The notes under the pieces were generated by a model that saw only the letters and a list, made by a program, of their open reading frames with translations, did no database searches and was not told where the DNA came from. Position numbers and translations under genes: made by a program. A DNA stretch of 64,000 bases from Ktedonobacter racemifer DSM 44963 (GTDB lineage Bacteria > Chloroflexota > Ktedonobacteria > Ktedonobacterales > Ktedonobacteraceae), in NCBI RefSeq assembly GCF_000178855.1, contig NZ_ADVG01000004.1:1-64000 (forward strand), in the 5' to 3' direction. Position 1 is the stretch's first letter; every line of letters begins with the position of its first letter. Positions 63,906 through 64,000 of the stretch are shown here, piece after piece.

Positions 63906-64000
63906 CTCAATAGCAAGAATGAGGTATCCTCTTGAGAGGATGTCCTCTCGCCACCTTGAAATACCAGCCAGGGAGACACCACCTTGCAAATGCAGCTCCC

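Noticed and set aside
1..64000. CRISPR arrays, tRNA and rRNA genes
   Set aside because: No regularly spaced identical direct repeats, cloverleaf with CCA-proximal consensus, or rRNA-like stretches were found on reading both strands; a short tRNA could still be missed without a covariance search.

Overview
This window reads as an accessory, transposon-riddled region of a Ktedonobacteria-like (Chloroflexota) genome or large plasmid. That assignment is an inference. It rests on a fused FbiC-type F0 synthase, MalT-like NB-ARC/LuxR regulators, strong AAGGAG ribosome sites, oligopeptide-type lipoprotein binding proteins, and many IS6-, IS110-, IS21-, IS4- and TnpB-type elements. No rRNA, tRNA, CRISPR array or ordinary housekeeping gene was recognised.

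Layout. (1) 1-7.2 kb: an AT-rich edge with repeats, a protelomerase (telomere resolvase) homologue on the minus strand, two decayed TnpB genes, a perfect 26-bp palindrome, and a small membrane protein beside a 28-bp inverted repeat. (2) 7.2-13.2 kb: an integrase-type IS, decayed small genes, a decayed purine-skewed IS21 istA, and an IS6 element inserted in a membrane-protein gene. (3) 13.5-24.4 kb: chromosome-like genes. These are a PQQ-like propeller protein, small hypotheticals, a GNAT acetyltransferase, a NarL-type two-component pair, and a three-gene envelope operon (GT39 glycosyltransferase, DUF2156 protein, GtrA). (4) 24.4-33.1 kb: IS110, IS6, a broken IS110, nitronate monooxygenase, a VOC protein, gene remnants, and an IS with 105-bp terminal inverted repeats. 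(5) 33.3-43.9 kb: Tat-exported vanadium haloperoxidase, a lipoprotein, a bicupin oxalate decarboxylase/oxidase, a SnoaL protein, an ATPase-LuxR regulator, and a PAS histidine kinase with a translationally coupled small gene. Two copies of one 162-bp MITE lie here, one truncating a membrane-sensor gene. (6) 44.4-46.8 kb: two tandem zinc-ribbon IS6-like elements. (7) 46.9-51.3 kb: fbiC-ribD-ribA, a self-contained route from GTP to the deazaflavin F0. (8) 51.8-64 kb: an rve transposase, a methyltransferase, three peptide/nickel-type binding lipoproteins without permeases, two more MITEs, nested IS6 elements, a zinc-binding small protein, and beta-lactamase, IS630 and IS4 remnants.

Two themes stand out. 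First, at least four TIR groups of small transposases are present. For two of them both a full IS and an internally deleted MITE with the same ends occur in this window. Second, the protelomerase suggests that this replicon, or an element integrated in it, had or has covalently closed hairpin ends. That role is not proven here, but a palindromic candidate site lies 3.5 kb away.
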